A stretch of 64,000 bases of DNA from Primula veris (Eukaryota; Streptophyta; Magnoliopsida; Ericales; Primulaceae): assembly GCA_963682055.1 (NCBI GenBank), contig OY821750.1, forward strand, positions 1,304,501 to 1,368,500, in the 5' to 3' direction. Positions 1 to 12,263 of this stretch are shown here, piece by piece (positions within the stretch are counted from its first letter, which is position 1; each line of letters begins with the position of its first letter). The notes under the pieces were generated by a model. That model did not search any database and had not been told where the DNA came from. It worked only from the letters and a program-made list of their open reading frames with translations. The position numbers and the translations under genes were made by a program.

Positions 1-1438
1 AAAGTTTGATGATTTTTTGGAGCATGTGTTGGACGAACATAACGCAGTCAGAAAAGCAGTAGCGGAAAATAATTTTGTACCCAATGATATGCTGGATGTC
101 TTGTTGCAGCTCGCGGATGACCCTAATCTTGAGGTCAAGCTTAAAAGGGAAGGTGTCAAAGGTTTCACTCAGGTATATGTACAATGACAATAACATTTTG
201 GATATTACATAAAACTCATATGGACATGGGAGTAGATAACTAGGAGCGGGATGGCAGGGGCTACAACCCTTCAATTTTTTTAAAAACTTTCATCTTAGTA
301 TTATGAAAATAACGTTTTAGCCCCCTATGTTTTTTTTTTTGAAATTCAACCCCCCCAACCCCTACATGGCTACATCCTAGCTCCGCCACTGTATTAGGAG
401 TGTATATATAGACATGCATTCTTTATGTGTGTTACATCCACTTCAGGACCTACTAGCGGGTGGTACAGAGAGTTCATCTTCAGTGGTAGAATGGGCGATT
501 TCGGAACTATTGAAGAAGCCGGAAATCTTTGACAAGGCAACCGAAGAACTAGACCGGGTCATAGGAAGAGAAAGATGGGTCGATGAAAAGGACATTCCTA
601 ATTTACCTTTCATTGGGGCAATTGTCAAAGAGACAATGCGACTACACCCAGTCGCCCCTTTGCTTGTCCCACGACAAACCAATGCCAATTGCCAAGTCGA
701 TGGTTATGACATCCCCAAAGGTATGCCAAAATTGTGTGCTTCCAAATGAAACCGAGCCTAAAGTTTCTTACCTTTAGTTTCGACGTGATGTTAGCATTTT
801 TGCAGTGTCAAGGATGGAACCAACAAACTTAAATGGAGGGACCGATATTCTATTTAATTTGTTCTATTGTATGAGTTGGCTCGCTATTTTTTACAGATTA
901 TAATCAAAATACATACAATATTATTAATTTTTCGACAAATTTTATCAAAATAGGAGGGGCTGGAGCCCTTTTAGATTCTTTAATTCTTTTCACAGTGTAG
1001 CTCTCTTTGTCAGCTTTGAGACAAAATACTAATACTAATTTTGATTATCCTTGCGTACCCTTTTCTTTTCATTTTAAAGGAACTCAAGTCTTTGTTAATA
1101 TCTGGACGATCGGGCGAGACCCCAAGCTCTGGGTAAAACCGGATGAATTTTCCCCGGAAAGATTTATTGGAAATGCAATCGATTTGAAAGGGCAAAACTT
1201 CGAACTTTTACCATTTGGTTCAGGAAGAAGAATGTGCCCGGGGTATAGTCTTGGACTTAAAGTGATAGAGTCTAGCTTGGCTAATCTTTTGCACGGGTTC
1301 GACTGGAAACTACCGGAAAATATGAATAAAGAGGATTTGAACATGGAGGAGATATTTGGACTTTCGGCACCTAGGAAAGTACCACTTGTTACTGTGGCTC
1401 AGCCTCGACTTCCCCTTCACGTCTATGCTGTTCTCTGA
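1..1438 (+). CDS. Cytochrome P450, CYP71 clan (A-type), 3' portion
   Basis: Three exons are visible: 1-172 (frame starts at base 2), 447-720 and 1080-1438 (stop TGA at 1436-1438). Introns 173-446 and 721-1079 are GT-AG. The 267 visible residues cover the C-terminal half of a roughly 500-residue protein; the membrane anchor and N-terminal half lie before the window. Visible motifs in order: I-helix oxygen-binding AGGTESS (about 456-480), K-helix ExxR in KETMRLHP (about 628-650), PERF in FSPERFIG, and the haem-binding loop PFGSGRRMCPG with its cysteine (about 1212-1245). These residues look intact. Such proteins are ER-anchored monooxygenases using a P450 reductase. The sequence looks like the CYP71/CYP736-type group, but I cannot give a family number or substrate. 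A second intron after DIPKG is less usual for A-type genes, which often have one. No frameshift or stop is seen. Confidence 0.9.
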
Positions 1439-2287
1439 TAATTATTAAGTTCCGTCTGTGTACTCGTCAATGACACTAATGAAAAGGACCCCATTTCGTT
1501 TTTTTTTATCAATCCAAAACACTCCGGATTGAAGAGGGGTTAGTCGGACCTCAACCTATATATAAATCATTTCATAATGTTTTTGCAATGAATGTAATGT
1601 TGTAATCGCATACTTAATTGTGTTGATTATGAAATAAGATGCTGCTATAATGCTTGGATTTGTCTCTGGCTAGGATAAGTCTTTTTTTAATAGTGAAAAT
1701 TAATTATATTTGCTCAGCAAAATTGGCTAGTTCTTTATCTTTAGCTAGGATATGTTTTTTTTTATAGTGGAAATTATTCTTCAAAGCCAGCGCCATGTTA
1801 TCCTTTCGTTTTCATGCTTTCATGCATTAAACAATGCTCCATCCAGCGTTCTAAAAGAGTAGATCGACTAGACGGAAATTAAGCGGAGCCTACAACTCTA
1901 ACATATTAGTCGGGGATTAAACAGATGAGGCAGTGAGTCGACCAATTTACATATGTTGCACCTTTTTAAAACATTGATCAGTACATCTATTAAACCCAAT
2001 GGTATACCGAAAAAGTCGAGAGTGAAATTTGTGTACATTCATGACGGTCTCATTCCGTGATAATTTAACCAAAAATCAATGTCGTATAGGTTTCAGAATT
2101 ACAAATTGATACTTGAAAGCATCTAAAATCATATTTTTGTAAAACTTTGCTACATGAATTACAAATTGATACTTGAAAGCATCTAAAATCATATTTTTGT
2201 AAAACTTTGCTACATGTGTGGTATACTTTATAATTGCATGAAGTTTCTTCTCACTTTTCACTTATTCACTATTGAATGACATTAAGT
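1439..2287. other. Intergenic DNA between convergent P450 and SCPL genes
   Basis: This 0.85-kb spacer holds the 3' flank of the P450 (+) and the 3' flank of the SCPL gene (-), so the two genes converge. It is AT-rich and includes a perfect 60-bp tandem duplication at 2096-2215. No open reading frame with a recognisable product was seen. Confidence 0.6.
2096..2215. repeat. Perfect 60-bp tandem duplication
   Basis: Bases 2096-2155 and 2156-2215 are identical, both running from gaattacaaattgat to tttgctacat. The pair lies about 70 bp past the SCPL stop codon on that gene's 3' side. The complete identity implies a recent duplication or ongoing homogenisation. Confidence 0.95.
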
Positions 2288-3540
2288 TTAGTTACTTGGC
2301 ATCGGTTTATTAGCCAAAAATGATCCGAAGAGAACATAAGCGAGCCTAGGACGAAAAAATGGAACTGCATGCCCTGCCCCTCTCACTGTAACGAGCGTTA
2401 GCCCGTCGTATACTTGGCTCCACCCACCAACCTGCGAATATCACAAAAAATAAATAAATTCCCAAAATAAAATTGGAATGTATGTATATTGTATGCATAT
2501 GCATGGAGATTGAATCTTTAATACTAGCAGCTAGATTGAACATTTAGTTTTCAAAACTAACCTTTTTGCTGTCTTACCAAGGGGACCAATTGGTGATAGT
2601 ACGAAGATTCAAGGCCCCGATCGAGTACCGAGTTGCAGTTATTGGAACTACCGAATCAGTGTCTCAACTACAAATAATCAAATAAAATAAAAGTCGATCA
2701 ATATTTGAAACCATTCCGGATTAAATTTACTTCGGAGTATTTATATTGATTTTGCTATGCTAGACAAGGTAAAACTCAAGTAATTCTGAGACATGGTTTG
2801 ATTTTATCTAACTTGGCAGATAATCTATCATGTTTATCGAAATTTATCTTCTTTTAAATCGGCCAAAATTTCTGATAAAATTTATAACTTGGCATATAAA
2901 TATGTACTGATCAGTATTCTGTAAAAATTGATACCAAGAAATAATTACCTAAATACCCATATCTTCATACCGGCTCCGATTAGTTCTTCATAAATAGGAA
3001 GCATGGTTAACGGAGAATCGATCCAATTATCAAACAGAGGATCGCTGCAAAACCAATAACATTACAAAGCTATAAAGTATTTTGAAGACCATTTTACTAA
3101 ATAAAAATTAGAATTTATTAAGAAAAAAATATATAAATAAAAAGTCCCAAACCTGCATGTTACCCATGGATAGCTTATATTAGTTACGTTAGCATGAAGT
3201 GCTTGTTGTACTTCTGGAAGGTTAAAGTACGTTTCCGAGTACATCGGTGCGCATGGGTCGTTCCCCTTTCGTCGTGGCTATTTTAAAGCGAGAAAAATAA
3301 GTTTCTATCAGATAAAAAAAATTAATATTAAATAATTTCATTTGCATTTGCGTAAATAAAAGAATAGGTGCCGGCCCGGTATACCATTGGCCGATAAAAA
3401 TGCACAATTTGATGGAAATCGTTAGATATATATGGGTATTTTGGTCATATTAATATATGTATTTCGAGGCTTTTGATCTATTGAATTGACGGATTTGTAA
3501 TACATGATTATTTTATAATTTAGACTCGATCGGGGAATCA

Positions 3541-3831
<291 letters not shown>

Positions 3832-3841
3832 CTACAAAGTA

Positions 3842-5205
3842 AAATAAAGAAATTTGGTTGACTAAGAAAGGAGAATATAATTTTTCTCACGATAAAGAAA
3901 AGGAAGAGTTTACCAAAGTCTATTATAGTCAACTATTACCGATTAATTATATGTTATGACCATATTTCTGGCCTATTGAATTTTTATTTGTTAATTGATT
4001 TGATTAAAGTAATGTAAGTTAGATAATTATTATATAATAATTATGTTTTAGATATGCATGATACATTCTCATATAAGCACTAAATCAGTTTTATATATTA
4101 CAGAATATTAATGTGATAAATAATAGAATGTTTTATGAAGAATTATATTGAAATTAGTTTAAAAGATATTATTTTGTTCATTTTATTCTGCTAACAAGAT
4201 CTACTACTATAGTCTTTATCATGTTTACATCTATTTGATATAGAGATCTTTATGATTCAAATATACTGTATTTATATATAGAGTTATTTGATTGTATATG
4301 AAAAAGATTTTATCTATATTGTTTTATATGTTTTTTTCAAAAGAAATAATAACTCCTATATTCAAGCAAGGTTATATCGAATTGACCTATAAAGATTGTG
4401 TTCAAATCTGGAGCTATAAAAATTTCGTATGACAAGGAGATTTGGATCAATATGGAGATACAAGAATAAATCAGAACATTCTGAAGATAAAGATTATATG
4501 AACAAAATATTTGAATATTTATTTTTCTTGTATAAATAGACGATAACTTTCCTTGTAAAATATGTGCGTTCTAAACTATAAAGAACTACCCTTGCATCAA
4601 TATGGAGATACAAGAATAAATCAAGAAGATTCTGAAGATAAAGATTATATCAACAAAATATTTGAATATTTATTTTTATTGTATAAATAGATGATAGATT
4701 TGATTGTAAAAGATGTGCGTTCTAAACTATAAAGAATTAGCCTTACAGAGACACACGAATGAACTTTTAAAAACGAAAAACAATATTGAGATGCCATTAA
4801 TTTTTGAGTTATAGTTATAAGGTATGAACAATATAGAGATAGGCAGAAAAACCTAGAGCGGGTATGATAGTTTTTCAATAAGACTTAAATCTTATATTGT
4901 AAGCCCTTATAATATCATGAGTGCCCCGGAGACGTAGGCTAGTTGGGTGAAATGTGCGTGTGATTTAATTCAATTACATTTAAATTTACAAGTTATTTCC
5001 ATCATTATACTTAAATTTCAACCTCAGTTACAACTGTATTTATAACCTAACTGTATAAGATCAACTAGAACATTGGATAAGAATTTTATTATTATTATAT
5101 ATATATATATATATGCAAGATTGATTACATTATATGAAAGTGACAGTTTATTCTATTTTCAACAAACTAATCGTAATTTAATCTATTATATGAAAACGAG
5201 ATTAC
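3842..5205. other. SCPL intron 4, part on the exon 5 side of the Copia element
   Basis: Very AT-rich intronic DNA with no coding content that I recognise. It includes a 150-bp tandem duplication (4447-4746) and an (AT)n run at about 5095-5113 close to the Copia insertion point. Confidence 0.6.
4447..4746. repeat. 150-bp imperfect tandem duplication in SCPL intron 4
   Basis: Copy 1 (4447-4596) and copy 2 (4597-4746) both begin tcaatatggagatacaag and both end near gcgttctaaactataaag, with scattered substitutions. Each contains tgtataaatag, a TATA-like string. The unit could be a fragment of an old LTR, but no partner LTR was found, so the origin is open. Confidence 0.85.
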
Positions 5206-5426
5206 TGTTGTAAGATTATTGGACTATTGGGCTTGTACTTTATGGGCCCAAGTGGGCTTATAACCCTACCCCTCTATCTATATAAAGAGGGTTAGGGGTC
5301 TTGTATTTTACATTCATTCATACATTCTGATTAATAAAGTCTCATTTATTATTGTCTCTCATACCTCTCTCTATATCTATACATATCTCTACATATATCT
5401 ATAACGAGCTAATATGTCACACAACA
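5206..5426 (+). repeat. Left LTR of the Copia element
   Basis: 221 bp, TG...CA bounded. It contains a TATA box (ctatataaagaggg, about 5277-5290) and an AATAAA-type signal (gattaataaagtctc, about 5329-5343), consistent with promoter and polyadenylation functions. The sequence right after it (cgttatcggcac, 5427-5438) is where the primer-binding site should be. I did not match it securely to a tRNA 3' end. Confidence 0.96.
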
Positions 5427-6364
5427 CGTTATCGGCACTTTGCTCGCGAAGAATAGAATATACGCTCACGGATATTGGAGATTTTTGGTAAACGGATGGA
5501 TATTGGGTATTTATAAACCTTGAGGTTTATCCGGGTTTTTAGGGTTTTGCTATATCGACCTTCATCAACATACCGTGCGTAAGGTACCGAATTCAAAACT
5601 TAATTTATTCCATATATGTGATCGCACGTATTATTTTATGGATAACTAAAACATGATAAATATCCCGTAGTATATAATCCATGTGTATTAGAGTTTGTTA
5701 CTTGTATGGATAACTATATATGATCGTAACACACATATTGTTGATTATAAAATCATATTTGTTGATAAGATCATACAAAATAACCCAAATCATGTAATTA
5801 TAAAACATGTATTAATCTGTCGGATAAATCTGCAACAAACTGAAACGTATGTACTGATTTGTAATTATCTGAAAGCTGTAAACTATTATGGAAATTACTC
5901 AAGGACTAAACTGAAACTTGTCTGAAATTATGGACTGAAACAGTAATAATGCTGTAAATATATATATAGTTTGCTGAAATTACACGGATAGTCCCTGTAG
6001 TATATTACATCTATAAAAACAGTATATATGGGTTATAAAAATCAATATTCGGTCTAAATATTCACCCACATGCATATATATATTTATTAAAAAGGCAAGT
6101 GAATAAAAATTGCATGTGAATTGAATAAATTGATATGTTTCCATGTATATTTAACCACTCTGCATGTTAAAAATTATCATATATAGAATTAATTGGTAAT
6201 TAAAAATATATTGTTTTGCTTGCATGTTAAAACTACCATGTATAGAATTATTCATATGGCGATAAACATAGATAATTGATTGATATCTTGTTAGCGTAAT
6301 CATATATTTTGATATTATCATATATAAATATCACATATGCCAGTAAATTATTGGATTGGATCTA

Positions 6365-6468
6365 ATTGATTTGATTTGATATGTTAGAATCTTTATGGAT
6401 TGATTGATAATCTTAAATTGATTTGATTTGATATGTTAGAATCTTTATGGATTGATTGATAATCTTAA
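6365..6468. repeat. Perfect 52-bp tandem duplication inside the Copia element
   Basis: Bases 6365-6416 and 6417-6468 are the same 52-bp unit, beginning attgatttgatttgatatg and ending gataatcttaa. It lies in the 5' part of the element interior, where gag would be expected but is not recognisable. Confidence 0.93.
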
Positions 6469-6871
6469 ATTGATTTGTTTATAACACCAAATCTCCTGCA
6501 TGATTAGATAGATCCTAAAATATATTTACTGCCTGTTTATATATATGTGGTTAATCTAGATAGATATTCTCTATTCTGTTAATATTATTGCCATATATAA
6601 AATGCGAAAATCATATATATTCACATTTAAGTTGGAAAAATTATGAATCTTCCCCAAATAGGCTCACCTATTTGGATACGATGTCTAGGAAAGATAAAGG
6701 CGGAAGTCGTTCTCCTAATGAGGTCGGTTTTTAAGAGGCATTCGTACCCACCCCCCTCACCGTCTTTCCTGGTCGTGTTCAAATAGGGTTACCGAAAGGG
6801 GTTGACTAAATAATAATTTCCCCGAGTGTGTTTATATAGTGATGTATGTTTCGCCGAATTGGTATTTCAGT

Positions 6872-9800
6872 ATCGACCCGTCGTTCGATCAATGAGAACC
6901 GATTCACATGAGAAGCAAAACTAATGTTTTCGAACCTGTCGTTTCGGAAAAAAAGTTTGTGCTTGTGCAAACCATAAACATATAAACCAGTCGTTTTATA
7001 TGAAAAATAATCCAGAACTCCCAACACATGTTGGATGCCATCTATGATGAGAAAAATCGCAAAACATACTTGCGAAATAACTGTTTAGACGTTGATGTTA
7101 TTCCGTCACCACATGTTAGTCACCCTGATGTGTGAAAATGTGATGCCCAAATTTTTTTTTGGATGCCATCTTTGATGAGTAAAACATGAGTTTGTTGTTA
7201 CTCTCGAGATGAATGCTAAGGCATTGATTTATTCCGCCGCCACATTTGAGACGTGATGACGTCTATGGTGAACAAATGTCTGAAATTGACATATTGGAGC
7301 AATACTTCACCAAAATACTAGATTGGAAATTGTAATCCATAAGCAGTATCGTGAATTTATATTCACCATGTTCCTTTATCACCCATCTGTTATTGGATAA
7401 GAAAATTACCCCGGTGAGTAGTTTTAATCCTATGGGTCAATGGCGAATTGTTTGCCTGATATTAATACTCTTCGTGTATATTTGTTTTTCCACGAATCGA
7501 GAACCGAGACAAGTGTTATTTGTCTTGAACTGTCGCGATCCCGATGAATCACCTAGCCAAGTGAGATTTTAGACAATCGTCAAAATCGAAAACCTGTGGC
7601 TCCAAGACAGTAATTGAAAGGAACAATATGGACCGTTGTCACAAAGTAAGAGATGATGCTCAAGGAGCCAACTCTATGCTATAAAGACAACGGTCATGCA
7701 CGGTTACTCCTTAAATAGTTCACAACTATTATAAAAGTGGAAAAACCGATGCTAATGTGGTTAAAGATAACTGAAAGAAAACATTTGAGACCCCCGGTTT
7801 TGTAGCTCAAATAAGTTTGGTACCTTTCTTTATTGATTTTGATAAATCATTGAGCCATTTTTTCGCTCATCATTTGGATTATGTTTTTCCATTTGGATTA
7901 TGATTTTTCCATTTGGACATACTTTTGGATTATGGTTTGCCTGTTTACGAAATTTCTCGAAATAATTTAAAGTGTTTTTGAGCAAATTCCTTTGACAAAT
8001 GTGACCAAACTTTAAATTTTGAAATTTTAGGCAATACTTGTGGGGTAGTTGATTTTTTTTTGGAAATAGTGGGTAACAGTGTACCACATAATTTCACCAA
8101 CTATTTGCCTAAAAAAAAGTACTCAGTGACAACGATTCTGGACCTGTCGTTCCAAATCGAAATCTTTGGTAAAGCCAAATTGATTTGTCAAATATGAGGC
8201 GTTATACTCTTATAGGTCCTGTCGTACCTTGTTGAGTTATAAAATATTCGAGAAAACCAGTGTTACCTGGTAATAGCTCATGAAAGAATTAAAATTTCTT
8301 TACATACCCTCCATTCAATACGACCAAAAGCGTATTTTAGAGGAGTTGAAATGTCTTTCAAGTGGTTGCTACGACATTCTTTAAAGCATTTAAAGTTAGC
8401 TTATCATTTCGCCTGTCGTCGAATGATAAATGATTTAGATGCTAAGACATGATTGTCTGTACTATCATTCGCCTGTCGTCGATTGATAAGAGCATTTTGA
8501 TATTGTGGCATTGACCGGATGAGATATTCCCGGGTCAAAATACGATGGTTGATTTATAATCGCATCGCATTTGGATTCTCTTTGAGAATATATTTCGTGA
8601 TTAATCCGAAATTCATGCCACTAATGCTCACTTTGAAAGACCAGTATGTGTAAAGATCACGAAAAGAACTCGTAGAATTCTTGTAAAGAATTGAAGGAGT
8701 TATTGTGGACTTATCCAACCATAAGACGGACCATAAATATAAATGGTTATGGTTGATGCATCGACAATAAGGTCACATGATTATTGTTGTCCACAGAAAT
8801 GCAGCATTTCTCAAACTTTTAGCCCTATCATTAAGTTGATGGCTCATGATCCGGATTATCCTGAAAAGTCTAGTCGACTTGATAATACCGAAGAGTAAGA
8901 ATCGAAATTTCGATTTGAATTACTTGAGTTTGGAAATTGAAATTGAACATCCTGTCGATTATGTTCAGACCCAAAATGGACTCACGGAAAATTTGATGAT
9001 GCGACTGCAATGATTGCACGCATTTCTTGGTCTTGCGCACCAAAATTTATATTTCCGTGTGGGGTTATGCTATTTTGCTGTATTGGTCCGTTATGAGGCC
9101 CATAGACACTCAAACACCATATGCGTATCAGCTGGTTACTGGTTATGAGCCAGAAGTCTCATATTAACGCGTGTTTAGAGTGATTAATTAATATTTTGAT
9201 TGAGCCGCTCTAGCGTTCAAAATATGGACCTCTGAAGGGGAGATAAGTCGATTATGAATCTCCTGCCTATCATTTGATAGAGTAACCTTGGCAAGCGATC
9301 TCTTTACCGCATGATATGCGAAAGTGACATCGCTAAGACTATTCTCCCCGTCGTTAGGGGGAGATTTGCACGTTACCGTTGATAAGGAACGACGTGAAGT
9401 AACGTGGCATAACCCACTCAGTCTTAGCTTGATCCCCAAAACTGCACTTAGTGATAAGTAAGTGCATAGACTCCCTCAAGTCTAACTAAATGCCAGACGC
9501 ATTTAATGACTTTATGAGATGTCACGAGATCATTTATACCTGCTGCAAAATGCTTGCAAGGATAGACGTCCCTGTCGGACGCCGTGTTCCTGTCGTAACA
9601 CGTTGCTTTGGCCGAACCCGCCAAGCAAAGGACGCTGCCATCGGCCGTCAGTCTGTCGTCCTTCCTAAGATATGAGGAAGTTGACCGGTTCTTAATTCGT
9701 TCAGCCCCAGAGGTGGTGAACTGAAACTCGTTTGTCGCACGAGATTATAAAGGATCAAGGAGATGTGTGATTTCCTCCTCATCCTAAGAATCTCGAAATA

Positions 9801-11667
9801 TCTGTCGATCATGATATCTTAGACGATATTGAAGCGAAACGAGACTGTCATTGATTACTTGTTCATATATTCGGTGACGACTGATAATATGAGCAAATTA
9901 TGACAGGGAACCATGTACCGTTGCCTGAAGTCAACGTAGAATAGACTGGACTAATAGAACCTTGCAATCCAAGTAGACTCCTTAGCGAAAGTGTGTTCGG
10001 ACCTGTAGCTCCAACACCACCAATGTTAAACGAGTTCGTTTATTTGGTTATTCGTAAGGAAAACTGATGAGAATAATGAGATTGTTAAATGCTCGCCTAG
10101 TAGCGCAAGGCTTCTCTCACACCTTGGAATTGATTACGAGATGGTTGATTTCCTCATAATGGACGTTATAACGGTCCCCTACTTTATCAGTTTAGTAGTT
10201 TCCGAAAACTGATTATGCAGCATGTGATTGTGGTCACTATTTTATCTCTATGGGGATTTAGACAAAGCGATATAGATGAAGGTCCCTGTGTGACTTCATA
10301 ATGCTTGAATCAAGTAGTTCCTGATCACGGAACACGATCTCAATTAAATGAGACGTTCACTATATGGATTAATATAATCTGAGCGGATGTGGTATACCCG
10401 CCTAAGTGAGTACTTGATCAGCTTGGGATACTTGAACAAGTATTATGCCCTTGCGTGTTTTATTATGCGATCCACTTTTGGATTTGCCTTCGAGATGAAG
10501 GATCTTGGGAAGAAACGGTAGTGACTCGGCCTGATGATCGAGTCCCGTAAAGATTGAATCTAAGTCCATGATTCAGACTACACCCAGAAGGTGTTATGAC
10601 GTTTTAGTCATTATGACGCTAAATCGTCAGATTCTCCCATGATCGTTCGATCACTAGACATTGATATAGACCCGGTCCGTCCCTGATGAGACGACAAAGA
10701 GATATTGAACCATGATGTTCATATCTAAGTACAATAAGCGCATCATTGTACTTGGTCTAATGTACTAGGACGAACATCTTGTCTGCTGTGAATGGTATAG
10801 CTCGACACAGCATCGCGCTAACACGCTGCCATCGAAATGGCATAAAAGACATTTTCCCATTACCTTAAGGTAATTTTGGAAGTGGGCTAGTTTATCCCAT
10901 TTTGCATCATCGAGTGTACCTACCCCCTTCGGTACTCGAATTAACGCAACCCTTTTTCGGTTATACCGATGCTGGTTACTTATCAGACCCGCATAAGGGA
11001 TATTCCTAACATGGTATGTCTTTGCCATTAGGAATAAGGCGATATCTTGGAGGTCTTGGAATGACTCCAAACGAATCACTCTGATCTATTCGTGCTCTAT
11101 GAGACGACTAGAGAGTGTATATGGCTTCGAGCTAGTATTAGCCATATTTGAATTACATATGCTCTGTCTCACGATCCAGATAAAACACTTGTCTTATTTG
11201 AGGACAACTTGTTATTATCGATCAAGAGAGACATGACTAGATTATGCTATTTAGCATTTTTCGCCGAAATAAATCTTCACATATGAAGTTTAAGAGCATC
11301 TTGTCGAATGCTCGTTCTATTTCACGTTAGATTTTCTTGCATCCAGTCGTGTGCAAGTAAATGAAGCATCTAGTCGAATGCACGTACTCTTTCTTGGAAT
11401 ATGAAATCATTGCACCCTGTCGTGTGCAAGTGAGGGGGAGCATCCATGTGAATGCTTATTGCACTAATTACTACTTAGTCGAAATCCTCGCACCCTGTCG
11501 TGTGCAAGTGAGGGGGAGCATCCAGTCGCATGCCAGTGTACTCTTTTTGTCCTTAGACCAAGGTTTTTTCCCACTGGGTTTTCCTTGGCAAGGTTTTTAG
11601 CGAGACACGTTCCCATCATATCTCACTTAAGATTGCCGAAATTAGGGGGAGTATCCGGTTGTATACT
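6872..11667. repeat. Dispersed family of small hairpins with a CCTGTCGT-type loop
   Basis: At least fourteen short inverted repeats inside the Copia interior have an 8-nt spacer close to cctgtcgt. Good examples, arm/spacer/arm: 6979-7002 (catataaa, ccagtcgt, tttatatg); 6927-6951; 6872-6889; 8134-8158; 8401-8429; 8463-8488; 8944-8967; 9583-9602 (cgtgtt, cctgtcgt, aacacg); 11294-11313 (gagcat, cttgtcga, atgctc); 11336-11357; 11410-11429 (ttgcac, cctgtcgt, gtgcaa); 11490-11505; 11650-11667. The arms differ in sequence from site to site while the spacer is conserved. I know of no described element with this build. One similar site, about 9990-10015 with spacer cctgtagc, falls in the reverse transcriptase region where the protein reads like VFGPVV, so some may be native coding sequence. 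Confidence 0.7.
9060..11010 (+). pseudogene. Decayed Copia pol: integrase C-terminus, reverse transcriptase, RNase H
   Basis: Conserved blocks are readable across frames on the plus strand. At 9080-9180 there is AVLVRYEAH then LVTGYEPE, like the integrase C-terminal LVTGYEP region. At 9960-10300 there is SLAKVC, FVRKTDENNEIV, GIDYE, MDVIT, FISLVVSEN and YGDLDKAI, the order seen in Copia reverse transcriptase. At 10390-10520 there is RLSEYLIS and FEMKDLGK. At 10785-10850 there is ARHSIALTRCHRNGIKDIF and at 10955-11005 GYTDAGYLSDPHK, the RNase H region. Stops and frameshifts separate nearly every block, so no functional polyprotein can be made. The gag and protease part (5427-9060) is not recognisable. 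Confidence 0.85.
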
Positions 11668-11970
11668 TCTTACCACTGTGTACTCTTTTGTCCTTCGACT
11701 AGAGATTTTTCCCACTGGGTTTACTCTAGCAAGGTTTTGATGAGGCACCTGTTTTGTGGTTGATTCCCTACTACTACCACTGTTGCACTCTTTTTCCTTC
11801 GATCAGAGATTTTCCCATTGGGTTTGCTCCGGCAAGGTTTTGATGAGGCACACTGTTTTATGGTTAGTTAATTACATAGAATTTCGGCCTATATCATTCG
11901 GCTACACAGTTTCTCCTAGGTACCGGTTTTGTCCCACACTGGGTTTTCCGGCCCTAAGGTTTTTATGTGT
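11541..11970 (+). repeat. Tandem repeats between Copia pol and the 3' LTR
   Basis: About four degenerate copies of a unit containing the string cccactgggttttccttggc followed by aaggttttt and a gaggcac-like end occur near 11545-11610, 11695-11755, 11788-11850 and 11925-11965. Such repeats before the polypurine tract occur in several plant Copia lineages. They are interspersed with gggggagcatcc-type purine tracts that resemble polypurine tracts. Confidence 0.75.
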
Positions 11971-12042
11971 TTAGCACTGCGAATGAACTCGACTCAGATC
12001 GACTGCATGAAGACGAAGAATTCAAGACGTCCAAAGGGGGAG

Positions 12043-12263
12043 TGTTGTAAGATTATTGGACTCTTGAGCTTGTATTTTATGGGCCCAAGTGGGCTTATAA
12101 CCCTACCCCTCTATCTATATAAAGAGGGTTAGGGGTCTTGTATTTTACATTCATTCATACATTCTGATTAATAAAGTCTCATTTATTATTGTCTTTCATA
12201 CCTCTCTCTATATCTATACATATCTCTACATATATCTATAACGAGCTAATATGTCACACAACA
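12043..12263 (+). repeat. Right LTR of the Copia element
   Basis: 221 bp, the same length as the left LTR, with four substitutions and no indel. It is preceded directly by the purine tract aaagggggag and followed by the target duplication ATTAC. Confidence 0.96.

Larger units (their letters stand above)
5206..12263 (+). mobile_element. Ty1/Copia LTR retrotransposon, full length but coding-dead
   Basis: The element is 7,058 bp with 221-bp LTRs at 5206-5426 and 12043-12263. Both LTRs start TGTTG and end CAACA. It is flanked by a perfect 5-bp target duplication, ATTAC (5201-5205 and 12264-12268). A polypurine tract (aaagggggag, 12033-12042) abuts the right LTR. The interior has the Copia order integrase, reverse transcriptase, RNase H on the plus strand, but these regions are broken by many stops and frameshifts. 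The LTRs differ at only four positions (two near the 5' end, then C/T at about 5238 and 5357 of the left copy). It lies in intron 4 of the SCPL gene in the opposite orientation to that gene. Near-identical LTRs around a decayed interior suggest a non-autonomous copy mobilised in trans. Confidence 0.97.

Noticed and set aside
9490..9675. Open frame within the Copia interior
   Set aside because: It overlaps the hairpin repeats and does not match any Copia domain.
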